From a bacterium (lineage in GTDB: Bacteria; JAHJDO01): a stretch of 55,606 nt of DNA. Of the stretch, positions 18,640 to 27,087 are shown one piece after another. Under the pieces are notes generated by a model that had not been told where the DNA came from, did no database searches, and worked only from the letters and a program-made list of their open reading frames with translations. The stretch lies in the NCBI GenBank assembly GCA_030652805.1, contig JAUSPT010000044.1:1-55606 (forward strand). The letters run 5' to 3'. Position 1 is the first letter of the stretch. Each line of letters opens with the position of its first letter. Position numbers and translations under genes: made by a program.

Positions 18640-18855
18640 TCACGTCTTAGCTAATACATAGGCAGTAAAGAATAAAAAAAAGCTCACAAGAATCAGACAT
18701 ACGCCTATTCCCACACGCAGCTTAATTACAGTTTTATCTACTGAAAAAATACGATTAAAAAAGGTAGATAAGCTTAAAAGAACAAAGGGCAGAAGGAGCA
18801 AAAGAATGGAAAAAACTAAGCACAAAACACCTATTCCTATCAAAATTATGTTCAT
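18640..18855 (-). CDS. Small two-helix membrane protein
   Basis: This 71-residue protein consists of two hydrophobic helices (about residues 3-30 and 46-68) joined by a short polar loop, SVDKTVIKLR. I do not recognise a family. It resembles in layout the 67-residue protein at 24138-24341 (two helices, with FS and a charged residue before a V/RxxG segment), so the two may be distant paralogues at both ends of the pilus gene cluster. It follows the TPR gene by 23 bases on the same strand. Confidence 0.6.
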   Translation of the reverse strand: MNIILIGIGVLCLVFSILLLLLPFVLLSLSTFFNRIFSVDKTVIKLRVGIGVCLILVSFFLFFTAYVLAKT

Positions 18856-18878
18856 CCGTTACTTTTCTTAATATTCAG

Positions 18879-19808
18879 CTATTTTTTATTTTGAATCCTA
18901 AGAATCCACTCTTTTACCAAGGATACATCTTTTGCGTTTGGAGAAAATTTTATATACTGCTGATAATAATGGACCGCCTTTTTATTATTTCTCAGATGAT
19001 CATCATAAAGAATTCCCATGTTGTAATGCACAGCGGAATTATTTGGGTCAAAAGAGAGGACTTTCATATACTCCTTTTCTGCCTCCTCATAACGATCTGT
19101 TTTCTGATAAACCAAAGCTAATTTGTAATGCATAGCTATGCATTCTTTCCGCAGCCGACGTTCATCTCCCCTTTTTTCTCCCTCAGCTATCTGTTTTAAA
19201 AGCATTGCTTGCTCCAATTTTTTTTGGGAATTAGAAACTTCTCCCTGTACTTCAGCAAGTTTTTTATTAAGTTCATGGATAGTCTCAGTTTGGGTGGTTA
19301 ACTGTTGTCTAAAATTCTTTATCTCTTCTTCTTTTCTCGCAAGGGTATCTCCCATTTTAGTTTCTAACTGTTGTATCTGGTTTTCCAAAGTTTCTTTCTC
19401 TCCAGTTACTTTAACCATTCTTTTTTCAAGTCTATCTTTATCTTTTCTTAATTCTTTTACTTCTTCCTCCCACCGGTTTTTTTCTTCATTCAGTTTTCTC
19501 TGTTTCGCCTCTAAAACTGCATAGTCTTTGTCCAAGGCCTCATTTGTTTTCTCTAACTTCTTATTCTCTTTCTCTAAGAGAAGAATGGCTTTTTCTTTTT
19601 CCTCTGATTGAGTTTCCACAGATTCAATGTAAGTTTCCAACCATTTTGATCTCTGTTGACTTCTTTCTATTTCTTCTTTCAATTCCTTTGTCGCTGTCGC
19701 GCCCTCCTGTTTCTGGTCTGAGAAGGCTGTTCCTATGGGCTTAAGACCCATAAGTAAAAACACAACCATCAAACCCACTGTCCTTTTCTTCATAATTTTA
19801 TCTCCCAT
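18879..19808 (-). CDS. Secreted coiled-coil TPR protein
   Basis: This 309-residue protein has a signal peptide (to about IGTAFS). A long coiled coil rich in Glu, Lys and Gln covers about residues 35-215. A C-terminal TPR pair follows: YKLALVYQKTDRYEEAEKEY, then a unit around AVHYNMGILYDDHLRNNKKA. It probably lies in the periplasm. As the gene after the secretin it may be a pilus assembly or stability factor, as PilF/Tgl-type TPR proteins are elsewhere; that role is inferred from position only. AAGGGG precedes the ATG at 19808, and an inner ATG at 19793 is also possible. Confidence 0.75.
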   Translation of the reverse strand: MGDKIMKKRTVGLMVVFLLMGLKPIGTAFSDQKQEGATATKELKEEIERSQQRSKWLETYIESVETQSEEKEKAILLLEKENKKLEKTNEALDKDYAVLEAKQRKLNEEKNRWEEEVKELRKDKDRLEKRMVKVTGEKETLENQIQQLETKMGDTLARKEEEIKNFRQQLTTQTETIHELNKKLAEVQGEVSNSQKKLEQAMLLKQIAEGEKRGDERRLRKECIAMHYKLALVYQKTDRYEEAEKEYMKVLSFDPNNSAVHYNMGILYDDHLRNNKKAVHYYQQYIKFSPNAKDVSLVKEWILRIQNKK

Positions 19809-19830
19809 GTTTTTACCCCTTTTCTATACT

Positions 19831-21327
19831 TCATCTATTCATTTCCTCCTTCAATTTCTTAGGTCTCAGACCAAACTCTTTCTTCAACTTTTTAGAAGTT
19901 TCTTCCATGCTGGCTCTTTCTCCTTCCGTAAGCTGGGGAGTATCCATTATTGTTGGTGTAATGAAGATAAGCAGTTCGGTTTTCTCAGTTACTTTTCTTT
20001 CTCTCTTGAAAAGCCATCCCAAAATCGGAATGTCGCCAATGAGAGGGACTTTATAGCGTGTTACGGTTTCCTTATTCTTTATAAGTCCGCCAATTACAAT
20101 CGTCTCCCCGCTGTTGATAGTTATATTCGTATCAAGCTCCCTTGTTGTGATTCGCTTTACTGTTAACCCAGTGCTGCCTGTAACGTTATCTCCAAGTTCA
20201 GTTACTGCAGGATGAATTGACATATTAACCCTGTCGCCTTCCCATATTATAGGAACAACCTTTAATGTTATGCCGATAGGCTCATAGTGGGCAAGCGATT
20301 CACTTGTAACATTTCCATCCGCCGAAATATCGGTTGTCAGTATCGGATATTTCTCTCCTACAAGAATTGTAGCTTCATGCCCATTAAGAACCAGTATTTT
20401 AGGATTTGAGAGGACATTTGCCTTGCCCTTCTCTTCTAATGCGTTAATAACTGCTTCAAACCTTGGAGATTCCAGTCGTTTGTATGTAGCTGTAAGTCCT
20501 GTAAAACCTGTTGATGGGACTGTTACAGTTCCACCTTCTACCACTCCTCTTAATGTCTCTCCAAAATCTCCATAACGAATGTCCCCTACCGCAGTTCCTA
20601 GCGAGTTAAGAGTTTTCCAGTCAATCCCTATATCCCTTGTTAGGTCATGGCTTACCTCTACAATCAAGGTTTGAATAAGAACTTGTTTTGGAAGCTTATC
20701 AAGTTCTTCAACAAGTTGTCTTATCTTCGTGAGATACTCAGGAAAATCTCTCACTATAAGCATTCTTGAAAATTCTTCCCTCTTGTTAGCGGTTCTCGGG
20801 ACAACTCCCATACTTCCTTCGCCGCTGCTTATTCCTCCAACCGGCCAGCCGCTGCGTATAGTGCTGTAGTAAACAGTTGTATTCCCTTTTGATGAGAGAC
20901 ACTTTTTAATAGTTTTTTCAATCTCTTCTGCGTTTACATATTTCAGATGAAAAATCTCGGTAGTTGTTCCAAGAATCGCTTCGTCTTCTGCCGCTTTCAA
21001 AGATTTCAATCTTTCTAAGCTGCCTACTTCAATAATATTGCCTCTCTTCAAGTATCCAAAATCTTCTGTCCCCAAAATAACCCTAAGAGCGTTCTCTAAT
21101 CTTACCTCCGTAAGATGCACAGTTACTTCGCCCTTTACCTCCTCACTTACAATGATATTAAGATTATGCTGTTCTGCCAGAACCCGAAGTACATCTCTAA
21201 TTTCGGCATTATCAAAATCTAAGCTGATTAAGAGCTCTTCCTCTGAATGTAATATTCCATTCCCTGAAGGAAATAGAAAAAAAACAACTAATAGTAGAAC
21301 AAAAAATTTACGAATCCTTTTATTCAT
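19831..21327 (-). CDS. Secretin (PilQ/GspD family)
   Basis: This is the outer-membrane secretin ring of a type IV pilus or type II-like system. A signal peptide precedes an STN-type domain (LDFDNAEIRDVLRVLAEQHNL). A short N1-like domain follows (FHLKYVNAEEIEKTIKKCL), then the secretin core ending VPLIGDIPILGWLFKR and ELLIFITPTIM. At 498 residues it is short, with few N domains. I take the ATG at 21327, 9 bases after AGAGG, over a TTG at 21336. It follows the PilP-, PilO- and PilMN-like genes, the usual pilMNOPQ order. Confidence 0.92.
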   Translation of the reverse strand: MNKRIRKFFVLLLVVFFLFPSGNGILHSEEELLISLDFDNAEIRDVLRVLAEQHNLNIIVSEEVKGEVTVHLTEVRLENALRVILGTEDFGYLKRGNIIEVGSLERLKSLKAAEDEAILGTTTEIFHLKYVNAEEIEKTIKKCLSSKGNTTVYYSTIRSGWPVGGISSGEGSMGVVPRTANKREEFSRMLIVRDFPEYLTKIRQLVEELDKLPKQVLIQTLIVEVSHDLTRDIGIDWKTLNSLGTAVGDIRYGDFGETLRGVVEGGTVTVPSTGFTGLTATYKRLESPRFEAVINALEEKGKANVLSNPKILVLNGHEATILVGEKYPILTTDISADGNVTSESLAHYEPIGITLKVVPIIWEGDRVNMSIHPAVTELGDNVTGSTGLTVKRITTRELDTNITINSGETIVIGGLIKNKETVTRYKVPLIGDIPILGWLFKRERKVTEKTELLIFITPTIMDTPQLTEGERASMEETSKKLKKEFGLRPKKLKEEMNR

Positions 21328-21341
21328 TTTTCTCAACCTCT

Positions 21342-21830
21342 TTATTCTTGTGTAAGTATAAGTTCCTTTCCGTCCTTTGTCAAAACAACTCTATTTTTCT
21401 GAATACTGATAACTTTATATTCTCCAACTATATCGCCTTCTTTTACTATTTTATCACCAATTAGCGCCATAGGAGTCTTTCCTTTCCACGCTATACCTTT
21501 AAGAACAAGAGAAGCAATATGATGTCCTTTCGTCTGCATTTCTTTTCCTTCTGAAACTTCAGCTGAAGGAAAGAATGGGTCTCTTCCATATTGTTCAGAA
21601 GCTTTTGCTTTTTGAAGTTCAATAATTTCCTTCAGTTCAGGAGTAACTTTGGATGGCAGGATAACCTCTTCCTTCTTTTCTTTCTTTTGTTTTTCAACAG
21701 AAACTATACTCTTCCCTTCTTTTGCGGGAGATGTTTTCTTTTTTGCTTTTCCTACTTGATTAATAACAACAAATACCAAAACACCCACTAGAATGGCAGT
21801 CATTATTAACTCTTTAGTAGTTTTACTCAT
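21342..21830 (-). CDS. PilP/GspC-like inner-membrane lipoprotein-like subunit
   Basis: This 162-residue protein has one N-terminal membrane helix, a Lys/Glu-rich linker and a C-terminal beta domain. YGRDPFFPS and LVLKGIAWKGKTPMALIGDK, then VKEGDIVGEYKVISIQKNRV, match the PilP/GspC homology-region pattern that contacts the secretin N0 domain. No lipobox cysteine is visible, so unlike classical PilP it stays anchored by its helix. It overlaps the PilO-like gene by 4 bases and precedes the secretin. Confidence 0.8.
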   Translation of the reverse strand: MSKTTKELIMTAILVGVLVFVVINQVGKAKKKTSPAKEGKSIVSVEKQKKEKKEEVILPSKVTPELKEIIELQKAKASEQYGRDPFFPSAEVSEGKEMQTKGHHIASLVLKGIAWKGKTPMALIGDKIVKEGDIVGEYKVISIQKNRVVLTKDGKELILTQE

Positions 21831-22384
21831 TTCCCCGATTCATCTGTGGATAGAAAATAACTGCTCATTACCAGGCGAACCATGAGATAAGGAGCTATTT
21901 TCTCATCCTTTTCAATTTTTAGGTCCTGTACTTTAAATAAGAGCGGTAATTTACTAACGCTCCCCAGGTAGTTAGCTAAGGCAAGGTAAGTAAAATGAGC
22001 AATAATTTCAATATCCATTCTGCCTATTTCCCCTTCCTCTGTTTTTTCTTTTATATCCGGGGTTAAAGAGACTAATTTTATGTCCAATTTATTAAGCTCT
22101 CTGCTCAATTGATTAACAATCTCAGGAATATTTACTGTATCCGGCAATTTTTTATTAAGAGAAGAAAAGCTGCTTTTAGCTTCCTCTATTTTTTGATATA
22201 TTATAGGCAAAGTTGTTACTTCCTTCCGAGCTTTTTCCAATTTATTTTGAACAGACTCTAAATCCTTCCTCAATTCATTCAACTTTTTGTTCCCTGGTAA
22301 AAAACCAAAAAAGAAAAATAGAATTAAAGCAATTAATATTACTCCTAAAACTATAAAACTTTTCTCCTGAGAACCAATTCTCAT
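21827..22384 (-). CDS. PilO-like pilus alignment protein
   Basis: This 185-residue protein has one N-terminal helix (FIVLGVILIALILFFFFG), a coiled coil at about residues 30-75 and a ferredoxin-like C-terminal domain. That layout is typical of PilO, which pairs with PilN in the inner-membrane alignment complex. It lies between the PilMN fusion and the PilP-like gene with an ATGA overlap downstream. The assignment rests on order and architecture more than on sequence motifs. Confidence 0.8.
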   Translation of the reverse strand: MRIGSQEKSFIVLGVILIALILFFFFGFLPGNKKLNELRKDLESVQNKLEKARKEVTTLPIIYQKIEEAKSSFSSLNKKLPDTVNIPEIVNQLSRELNKLDIKLVSLTPDIKEKTEEGEIGRMDIEIIAHFTYLALANYLGSVSKLPLLFKVQDLKIEKDEKIAPYLMVRLVMSSYFLSTDESGK

Positions 22385-22413
22385 AAAATATCCCTATTAG
22401 AATTTCTCATAAG

Positions 22414-24141
22414 TTAGTATACTATTTTACAATTCAGCTCAAAATCTGCTTTTCCTGTTTCCATATTCTTTAGAAAAGATAACATCTCCACCTGAGAGAA
22501 AAATGGAGAAGTTCTAAGTTGGATCAAAAATTCAGCCAAAGGGAACTGTTCAATGGAAGCAGAAGAAACAATGCTTCCCTTCATGAACAATTTCATTACT
22601 TCCTTAGAAGAAGTGTCTAGCGATATAGAACTTAATACTATACCTTCAGGAATAAGTCGGGATACTTCTTTCAAAACTCCTTCCCAAATGGGCTGCTTTC
22701 CTGCCTTAAGAAAAACATTCTTCATCATATCCACTTTTTTTTGCCAATTTTGCAGTTCGTCCAATGCGCCTAATTTCTCCTCAACAGGAGCTAAATATGC
22801 TTTGCTGTTCTTAATCAATTCGTGTTGTTGTTTTATTTTTGCTGAGACCAATCCATAAAGAGAGAACAAAGCAAGAGCAAATGAAATAATTGCTATGGTA
22901 ATACCTGTTTTTATACTGGAAAGTTTATAAGTAAGTTTAAGTTGGGGAGGGAGAAGATTAATCTCTTTTTCCTTATCCAAAGCTGCTCCAAGAGCAAAGA
23001 TTAAATCAGGACCGATCTTTTCTAGGTTTTTTTTCTGTTCAGGAGGCAATTCCAGAGAAAGATTTTTCAAAGGATTAAAGTGAATTATTTCTGAGTTTAA
23101 GCTTTTACTTAAGAATTCATCTAACCCCTTAAGATTAGAACCGCCACCGCATAAGTATATTCTATCCACTTTAGTATTGGACTCTCTCTCATAAAAAGTA
23201 AAGGACCGATTTACTTCTCTTAAAAACCGTTCCGAGAAAGGTCTCATCATAGCGGAAATTTGAGAGAAAGGAATATCTCCTTCAATCTCCTTTTTATCCT
23301 CTTCTCCAATTATTCCATAGTCTTTCTTTATAGCTTCTGCCTGTGTATAAGATAGTGTCTTTTTCCCTTCCTTTGTAATTATAGGTCTTAGTAAGGATTT
23401 AGTTATATCATCCCCTCCCATATATACTTCTCTTGTGAGCTGGAACTTGTTTCCTTTAAAAAAATTCATAGTAGTGACTCTACCCCCCACATTCATAAAG
23501 ACTGCCACTTCCTTTTCATCCATTATTTTACTAATTTTCAGCAGGTTCTGGAGAAGATATCCAACTGTATTGCAACTAACAGGAATAAGTTTTGCCTTTT
23601 GCAAGGTATCAACTTTTTCTTCTATTACTTCCTGAGGGCTGACTACTCCTATGATCCTGCATTCATTACTTCCAGGTAAGGGAGTAGAACTAAAATCATA
23701 GAAACTAGTTTTAAAATCAAAACTAGTTTCTTTCTTTAACCTCATTACAATCGCCCCTTCTAAATCTTTGCCAGAAAGGGTGGATGGCAAGGTGAATGAA
23801 GAAACATTAATCTGCTGAGGACCATTAACGAAAAAATTTACATTTTTACCTTCAAATTTACCATCTTTCAACATAGATGGCAGGGTTTGAATGATAAAAC
23901 GTGAGACTTCTTCCTTATTCGCTCTTATTTCCTGAGGAATTTCTTTATAGGCTGCTCCTGTAAGACGAGATCCTCTAAATTGAGCAATTTTTATACTAAA
24001 AAACCCAATATCTAAACCTAAAAAGAGAGGTGTTAAAGTAAACCTCGTTAGAGATTTATTCCGTAAGCTTGTCGTATAGGGCAGGAAAAACTCTTTATAA
24101 ATCTTCGTGCTACGTTGAGCTAAAATCTCCAATGGAGTCAC
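22414..24141 (-). CDS. PilM-PilN fusion protein
   Basis: Residues about 40-380 are a PilM actin-like ATPase (LGLDIGFFSIKIAQFRGS near the start, a phosphate-binding loop, and YLCGGGSNLKGLDEFL). Residue ~390 onward reads INLLPPQLKL, the conserved PilN N-terminal peptide that docks on PilM in other bacteria. One membrane helix (ITIAIISFALALFSLYGLV) and the periplasmic PilN domain follow. At 575 residues it is a covalent join of two subunits that are normally separate genes. Its start overlaps the upstream small gene by 4 bases. Confidence 0.88.
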   Translation of the reverse strand: MTPLEILAQRSTKIYKEFFLPYTTSLRNKSLTRFTLTPLFLGLDIGFFSIKIAQFRGSRLTGAAYKEIPQEIRANKEEVSRFIIQTLPSMLKDGKFEGKNVNFFVNGPQQINVSSFTLPSTLSGKDLEGAIVMRLKKETSFDFKTSFYDFSSTPLPGSNECRIIGVVSPQEVIEEKVDTLQKAKLIPVSCNTVGYLLQNLLKISKIMDEKEVAVFMNVGGRVTTMNFFKGNKFQLTREVYMGGDDITKSLLRPIITKEGKKTLSYTQAEAIKKDYGIIGEEDKKEIEGDIPFSQISAMMRPFSERFLREVNRSFTFYERESNTKVDRIYLCGGGSNLKGLDEFLSKSLNSEIIHFNPLKNLSLELPPEQKKNLEKIGPDLIFALGAALDKEKEINLLPPQLKLTYKLSSIKTGITIAIISFALALFSLYGLVSAKIKQQHELIKNSKAYLAPVEEKLGALDELQNWQKKVDMMKNVFLKAGKQPIWEGVLKEVSRLIPEGIVLSSISLDTSSKEVMKLFMKGSIVSSASIEQFPLAEFLIQLRTSPFFSQVEMLSFLKNMETGKADFELNCKIVY

Positions 24142-24341
24142 AATCTTAACCCTCTGTAGAGAATGAATGCTCCTAATAAAAATAAGATTATTCCTGCCAT
24201 TCTACGATAAATAAAAGCTCTTTCATCTGAGAAAAGAAGGCGATTGCCTAAATTGTTGGCTTTTTGAAGCATACCAGGGGAAAACACAAAAAGTAATCCT
24301 AAAAGAAAAAAGACTCCTCCCCATACAACGCATGCTGTCAT
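24138..24341 (-). CDS. Small two-helix membrane protein
   Basis: This 67-residue protein has two membrane helices (about residues 3-22 and 47-65) and a polar loop containing LLFSDERAFIYRR. I choose the ATG at 24341, with AAGGA nine bases before it, over a TTG at 24368 lying inside the PilZ gene. It starts one base after the PilZ stop and its own stop overlaps the PilMN start, so it belongs to the pilus operon. Unknown function; possible paralogue of the protein at 18640. Confidence 0.65.
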   Translation of the reverse strand: MTACVVWGGVFFLLGLLFVFSPGMLQKANNLGNRLLFSDERAFIYRRMAGIILFLLGAFILYRGLRL

Positions 24342-24342
24342 A

Positions 24343-24993
24343 TTACCATTTCCTTTGGAGCTGCTCAAGTTCCAGAATATAACTTATAATAATATTCCAG
24401 TTGGCTTGATTTATAGAAACAAATTCAAAAGCAACCTGATATTTGCCATCTACTTCTTTTAATCGAACTACCTTCCCTTTTACTATTAGTGTCTCTTTCG
24501 TTGATAGAATAAAAAGTGTTAATTCCAACTCATCTCCCATCTTTATCTCATCCTTTGAAAAAGGAGAAACAGAAACTCCGCCTTCACTTATATCTACGCT
24601 CCATTTACTCTTTTCCTCTCCATTTTTCCACCGACACCTTATTGGAATCACTGTCTCGTAGCGAAAATGCTTTCTCCTTTTCTCCCATCCAAATTTTGCT
24701 TCCTTTACAGAAAAGCTTATAAGAGGCACAGAAACTTCATTATAGCGCACTATAGAAGCATCAATTACTGGAAGGCCTTTTTCAGTATCAAAATGGCTCA
24801 TTAATGATATTCTTAGCTTTGTGCCAGGGGAAAGCGAAGAAGAAATTTCCTCTTCATAAGAGCCCTCTACTTTTAGCAGATCTGACGTTACATCTTTTAT
24901 CTTTGAGACAAATACATAGCGTTTTTGTCCACTAGAAACAAATACTTTTACCTTTTCTCCCGGCTTTAAGAATTTTATCTCCTCAGGGAACAT
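24343..24993 (-). CDS. YcgR-like PilZ protein (copy A)
   Basis: This 216-residue protein has an N-terminal YcgR-type domain (FLKPGEKVKVFVSSGQKRYVF) and a C-terminal PilZ domain. KRRKHFRYE supplies the RxxxR-type motif and DISEGGVSV the DxSxxG motif, so it should bind c-di-GMP. The leader GGGAGGTATT directly before the ATG is nearly the same as that of copy B (26347-26973), so gene and ribosome site duplicated together. The diguanylate cyclase gene lies between the copies. A TA-rich repeat (25007-25086) lies just upstream. Confidence 0.88.
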   Translation of the reverse strand: MFPEEIKFLKPGEKVKVFVSSGQKRYVFVSKIKDVTSDLLKVEGSYEEEISSSLSPGTKLRISLMSHFDTEKGLPVIDASIVRYNEVSVPLISFSVKEAKFGWEKRRKHFRYETVIPIRCRWKNGEEKSKWSVDISEGGVSVSPFSKDEIKMGDELELTLFILSTKETLIVKGKVVRLKEVDGKYQVAFEFVSINQANWNIIISYILELEQLQRKW

Positions 24994-25006
24994 AATACCT
25001 CCCGCC

Positions 25007-25086
25007 TAAAGCTCAAAGTGCAAAAGTTAAAAGAAAACAAATTTTCTTATCTAATCTTTTACTTTTACTTTTTACTTTTTACTTTA
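25007..25086 (-). repeat. TA-rich inverted-repeat element, copy A
   Basis: On the minus strand this reads as a block of GTAAAAAG units, a centre with AAAATTTG, and a second block CTTTTAACTTTTGCACTTT. The two blocks are roughly inverted. It ends about 14 bases before the PilZ copy A start codon. The same element in the same orientation relative to the next gene is found at 51668-51755. Confidence 0.7.
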
Positions 25087-25114
25087 TTTACTATACCTAA
25101 AACTTTCAGAAAAA

Positions 25115-26377
25115 TCAAGCACTAACCCGATTACGTCCAGCTTTCTTTGCGCGGTAGAGCGCCTTGTCTGCGGCTTTGACCACCTGCTGTGGACTCTTAT
25201 GGCGACCATTTTGTTCAGCCACCCCAATGCTGATGGTAATGGAGACTCCCTTTCGGGAGTTTTTCATGGCTTTTGAGCTTTGCGATTTAGCACGGGAGCG
25301 ACTGCGACTGCGGATGAGAAAGTTCGACAATTGGAGCTCTTTTCTTAATTGCTCCAGGTGCGGTATAACTTCGTCCACAAATTTACCAGGGAAAATTATA
25401 GTGAATTCTTCTCCTCCGTAGCGAAATGCTTGGCCGCCTCCGCTCACTTTAGACAGCTTTGAGGCAACCATGTGCAATACCTGATCCCCCACATCATGTC
25501 CATACCGATCGTTAAACTTCTTAAAATAGTCAATATCAAGCATTGAAACTGTGTAGCCCTCCTCAATCTCAAGTTTGAGGAGGGCCTCGTCCAGGGCTTG
25601 CCGCGCAGGCAGGCCTGTCAATTTATCTTTAAAAGCCATACTGTGGGAAGTTTCAATTACTGAAACAACCAAAATAAGACTAGCTGTAGTAAGGTACATT
25701 GTGGAATGATATTCAACCCAGCCATTGCTTAAGGCAAAAAAAGTCGATATCAATGCCCAGAAAAAGCCGCTTTCAATAGCATCCCGGTGCATAATAAAGC
25801 GAATAACAATAATGATGAATGCTGCTCCAAAAGTGAACAGAGCCGGCTGGGACATGGATGTGCGGCTGAAGAGATGAGTATCAATTATTGAATATTCGAG
25901 ATAGGCGCAAATATCAAAATAATGGTAACGACAGATGTGAACGACAACCGATGCCTGTAAGAGAATCAGACTCATACGCCATAGACCGCGTATAGTCACA
26001 ATTCCTCGCTCCTTTATCAAAGAGAATACAGCAAGATTCAGCGGCAACAGAATGCTTGCAGCGTTATAAATAATTCGTCCTAGTCCCATCGATACCTCAC
26101 TGCCAGAAACAAAGTGAAACAGCGAGCTATCAGCTAAAGCCAAAAAAAGAATAGGGAAAATTAATCTGCTTCTATTGAAACGCCAGCCAATCAATATCCC
26201 TGTGCCCAAAACTACATATGAATAGACATTAACAACCGCAGGCAGCGACTCAGCCAGCATGTCCAGGTGTACAAAGACCATCGCTATCAGGAATAGAAGA
26301 CCACCTGGCATAAAAAATGAGAAGAGAGCTTTTATAATCACAGATATTATGTAATATAACCTATAAGAGTATTCCAA
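25115..26377 (-). CDS. Membrane-bound diguanylate cyclase (GGDEF)
   Basis: About eight hydrophobic segments cover residues 1-240 and a GGDEF domain covers residues 250-420. RYGGEEF is the active site, so c-di-GMP synthesis from two GTP is expected. No RxxD inhibition site precedes it (residues SKVSGG). A basic SR-rich insertion (IRSRSRSRAKSQSSK) sits before ITISIGVAE, as in a subset of GGDEF proteins. Base composition looks more GC-rich than the neighbouring pilus genes, and it is wedged between two PilZ paralogues, so lateral gain is possible. The start is uncertain: TTG at 26377 overlaps PilZ copy B and GTG at 26341 is an alternative. Confidence 0.88.
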   Translation of the reverse strand: MEYSYRLYYIISVIIKALFSFFMPGGLLFLIAMVFVHLDMLAESLPAVVNVYSYVVLGTGILIGWRFNRSRLIFPILFLALADSSLFHFVSGSEVSMGLGRIIYNAASILLPLNLAVFSLIKERGIVTIRGLWRMSLILLQASVVVHICRYHYFDICAYLEYSIIDTHLFSRTSMSQPALFTFGAAFIIIVIRFIMHRDAIESGFFWALISTFFALSNGWVEYHSTMYLTTASLILVVSVIETSHSMAFKDKLTGLPARQALDEALLKLEIEEGYTVSMLDIDYFKKFNDRYGHDVGDQVLHMVASKLSKVSGGGQAFRYGGEEFTIIFPGKFVDEVIPHLEQLRKELQLSNFLIRSRSRSRAKSQSSKAMKNSRKGVSITISIGVAEQNGRHKSPQQVVKAADKALYRAKKAGRNRVSA

Positions 26378-26973
26378 CTGGCTTGGTCCATAGAAACAAA
26401 CTCAAAAGCTGCTTGATATTTGTCGTCCCCTATTGGATCTAAGCGAGTTACTTTCCCTTTTGCTTTTACTATCTCTTTCCCTGAGGGAATAAAAAGATTT
26501 AATTGAAAAATATTTCCTATTTTTATCTCATTCTCCAAGAAGCTAGAAAGAAGAATTCCTTTTTCACTTATATTCGTGCTCCATTTACTCTTTTCCTCAC
26601 CAGTTTCCCATCGGCATCTTACAGGAATCGTTGCTTTATACCTGGAATATTTTCTCTTTTTTTCCCATCCAAGCGTAGCCTCCTTTGTAGAAAAACTTAT
26701 AAGAGGCAGAGGAGTTTCACTATAATGTGTTACAGAAGTATCAATTACTGGAAGACCTTTTTCTGTATCAAAATGCGACATTAAGGATATTTTTAGCTTT
26801 GTGCCAGGGGTAATTAAAGAAGATATCTCTTCTTCATAAGGTCCTTCTACTTTCCCCAAATTTGAAGTTACATCCTTTATCCTTGAAATAAATACATAGC
26901 GTTTTTCCCCACTGTGAATAAATATTCTCACTTTTTCTCCTGGTCTTAAAAAACCTATCTCTCCGGGGAACAT
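26347..26973 (-). CDS. YcgR-like PilZ protein (copy B)
   Basis: This is the paralogue of copy A, collinear over its whole length with clearly more than half of the residues the same by eye (for example SLMSHFDTEKGLPVIDTSV against SLMSHFDTEKGLPVIDASI). The RxxxR-like motif is KKRKYSRYK and the DxSxxG motif is altered to NISEKGIL, where copy A has DISEGG. Ligand affinity may therefore differ. I choose the ATG at 26973, directly after GAGAGGTATT, over a longer frame to 27003. It appears to head the pilus operon. Confidence 0.85.
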   Translation of the reverse strand: MFPGEIGFLRPGEKVRIFIHSGEKRYVFISRIKDVTSNLGKVEGPYEEEISSLITPGTKLKISLMSHFDTEKGLPVIDTSVTHYSETPLPLISFSTKEATLGWEKKRKYSRYKATIPVRCRWETGEEKSKWSTNISEKGILLSSFLENEIKIGNIFQLNLFIPSGKEIVKAKGKVTRLDPIGDDKYQAAFEFVSMDQASWNTLIGYIT

Positions 26974-27000
26974 AATACCTCTCGCTTTGCTTGAGCAAAC

Positions 27001-27061
27001 CACAAAATCCGAAATCCTCCCGAAAGCATTCGGGACGAAATCCTAAACAAATCCAAAATCT
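27001..27061. repeat. Low-complexity repeat with hairpin upstream of PilZ copy B
   Basis: AATCCGAAATCC is followed by a perfect 7-bp hairpin, TCCCGAA (27018-27024) and TTCGGGA (27029-27035), and further AAATCC units. The same heptamer type is found inside ispG. It sits in the leader of the pilus operon. Confidence 0.55.
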
Positions 27062-27087
27062 TAATTTTCAAAATTCTAAACCTGTGT

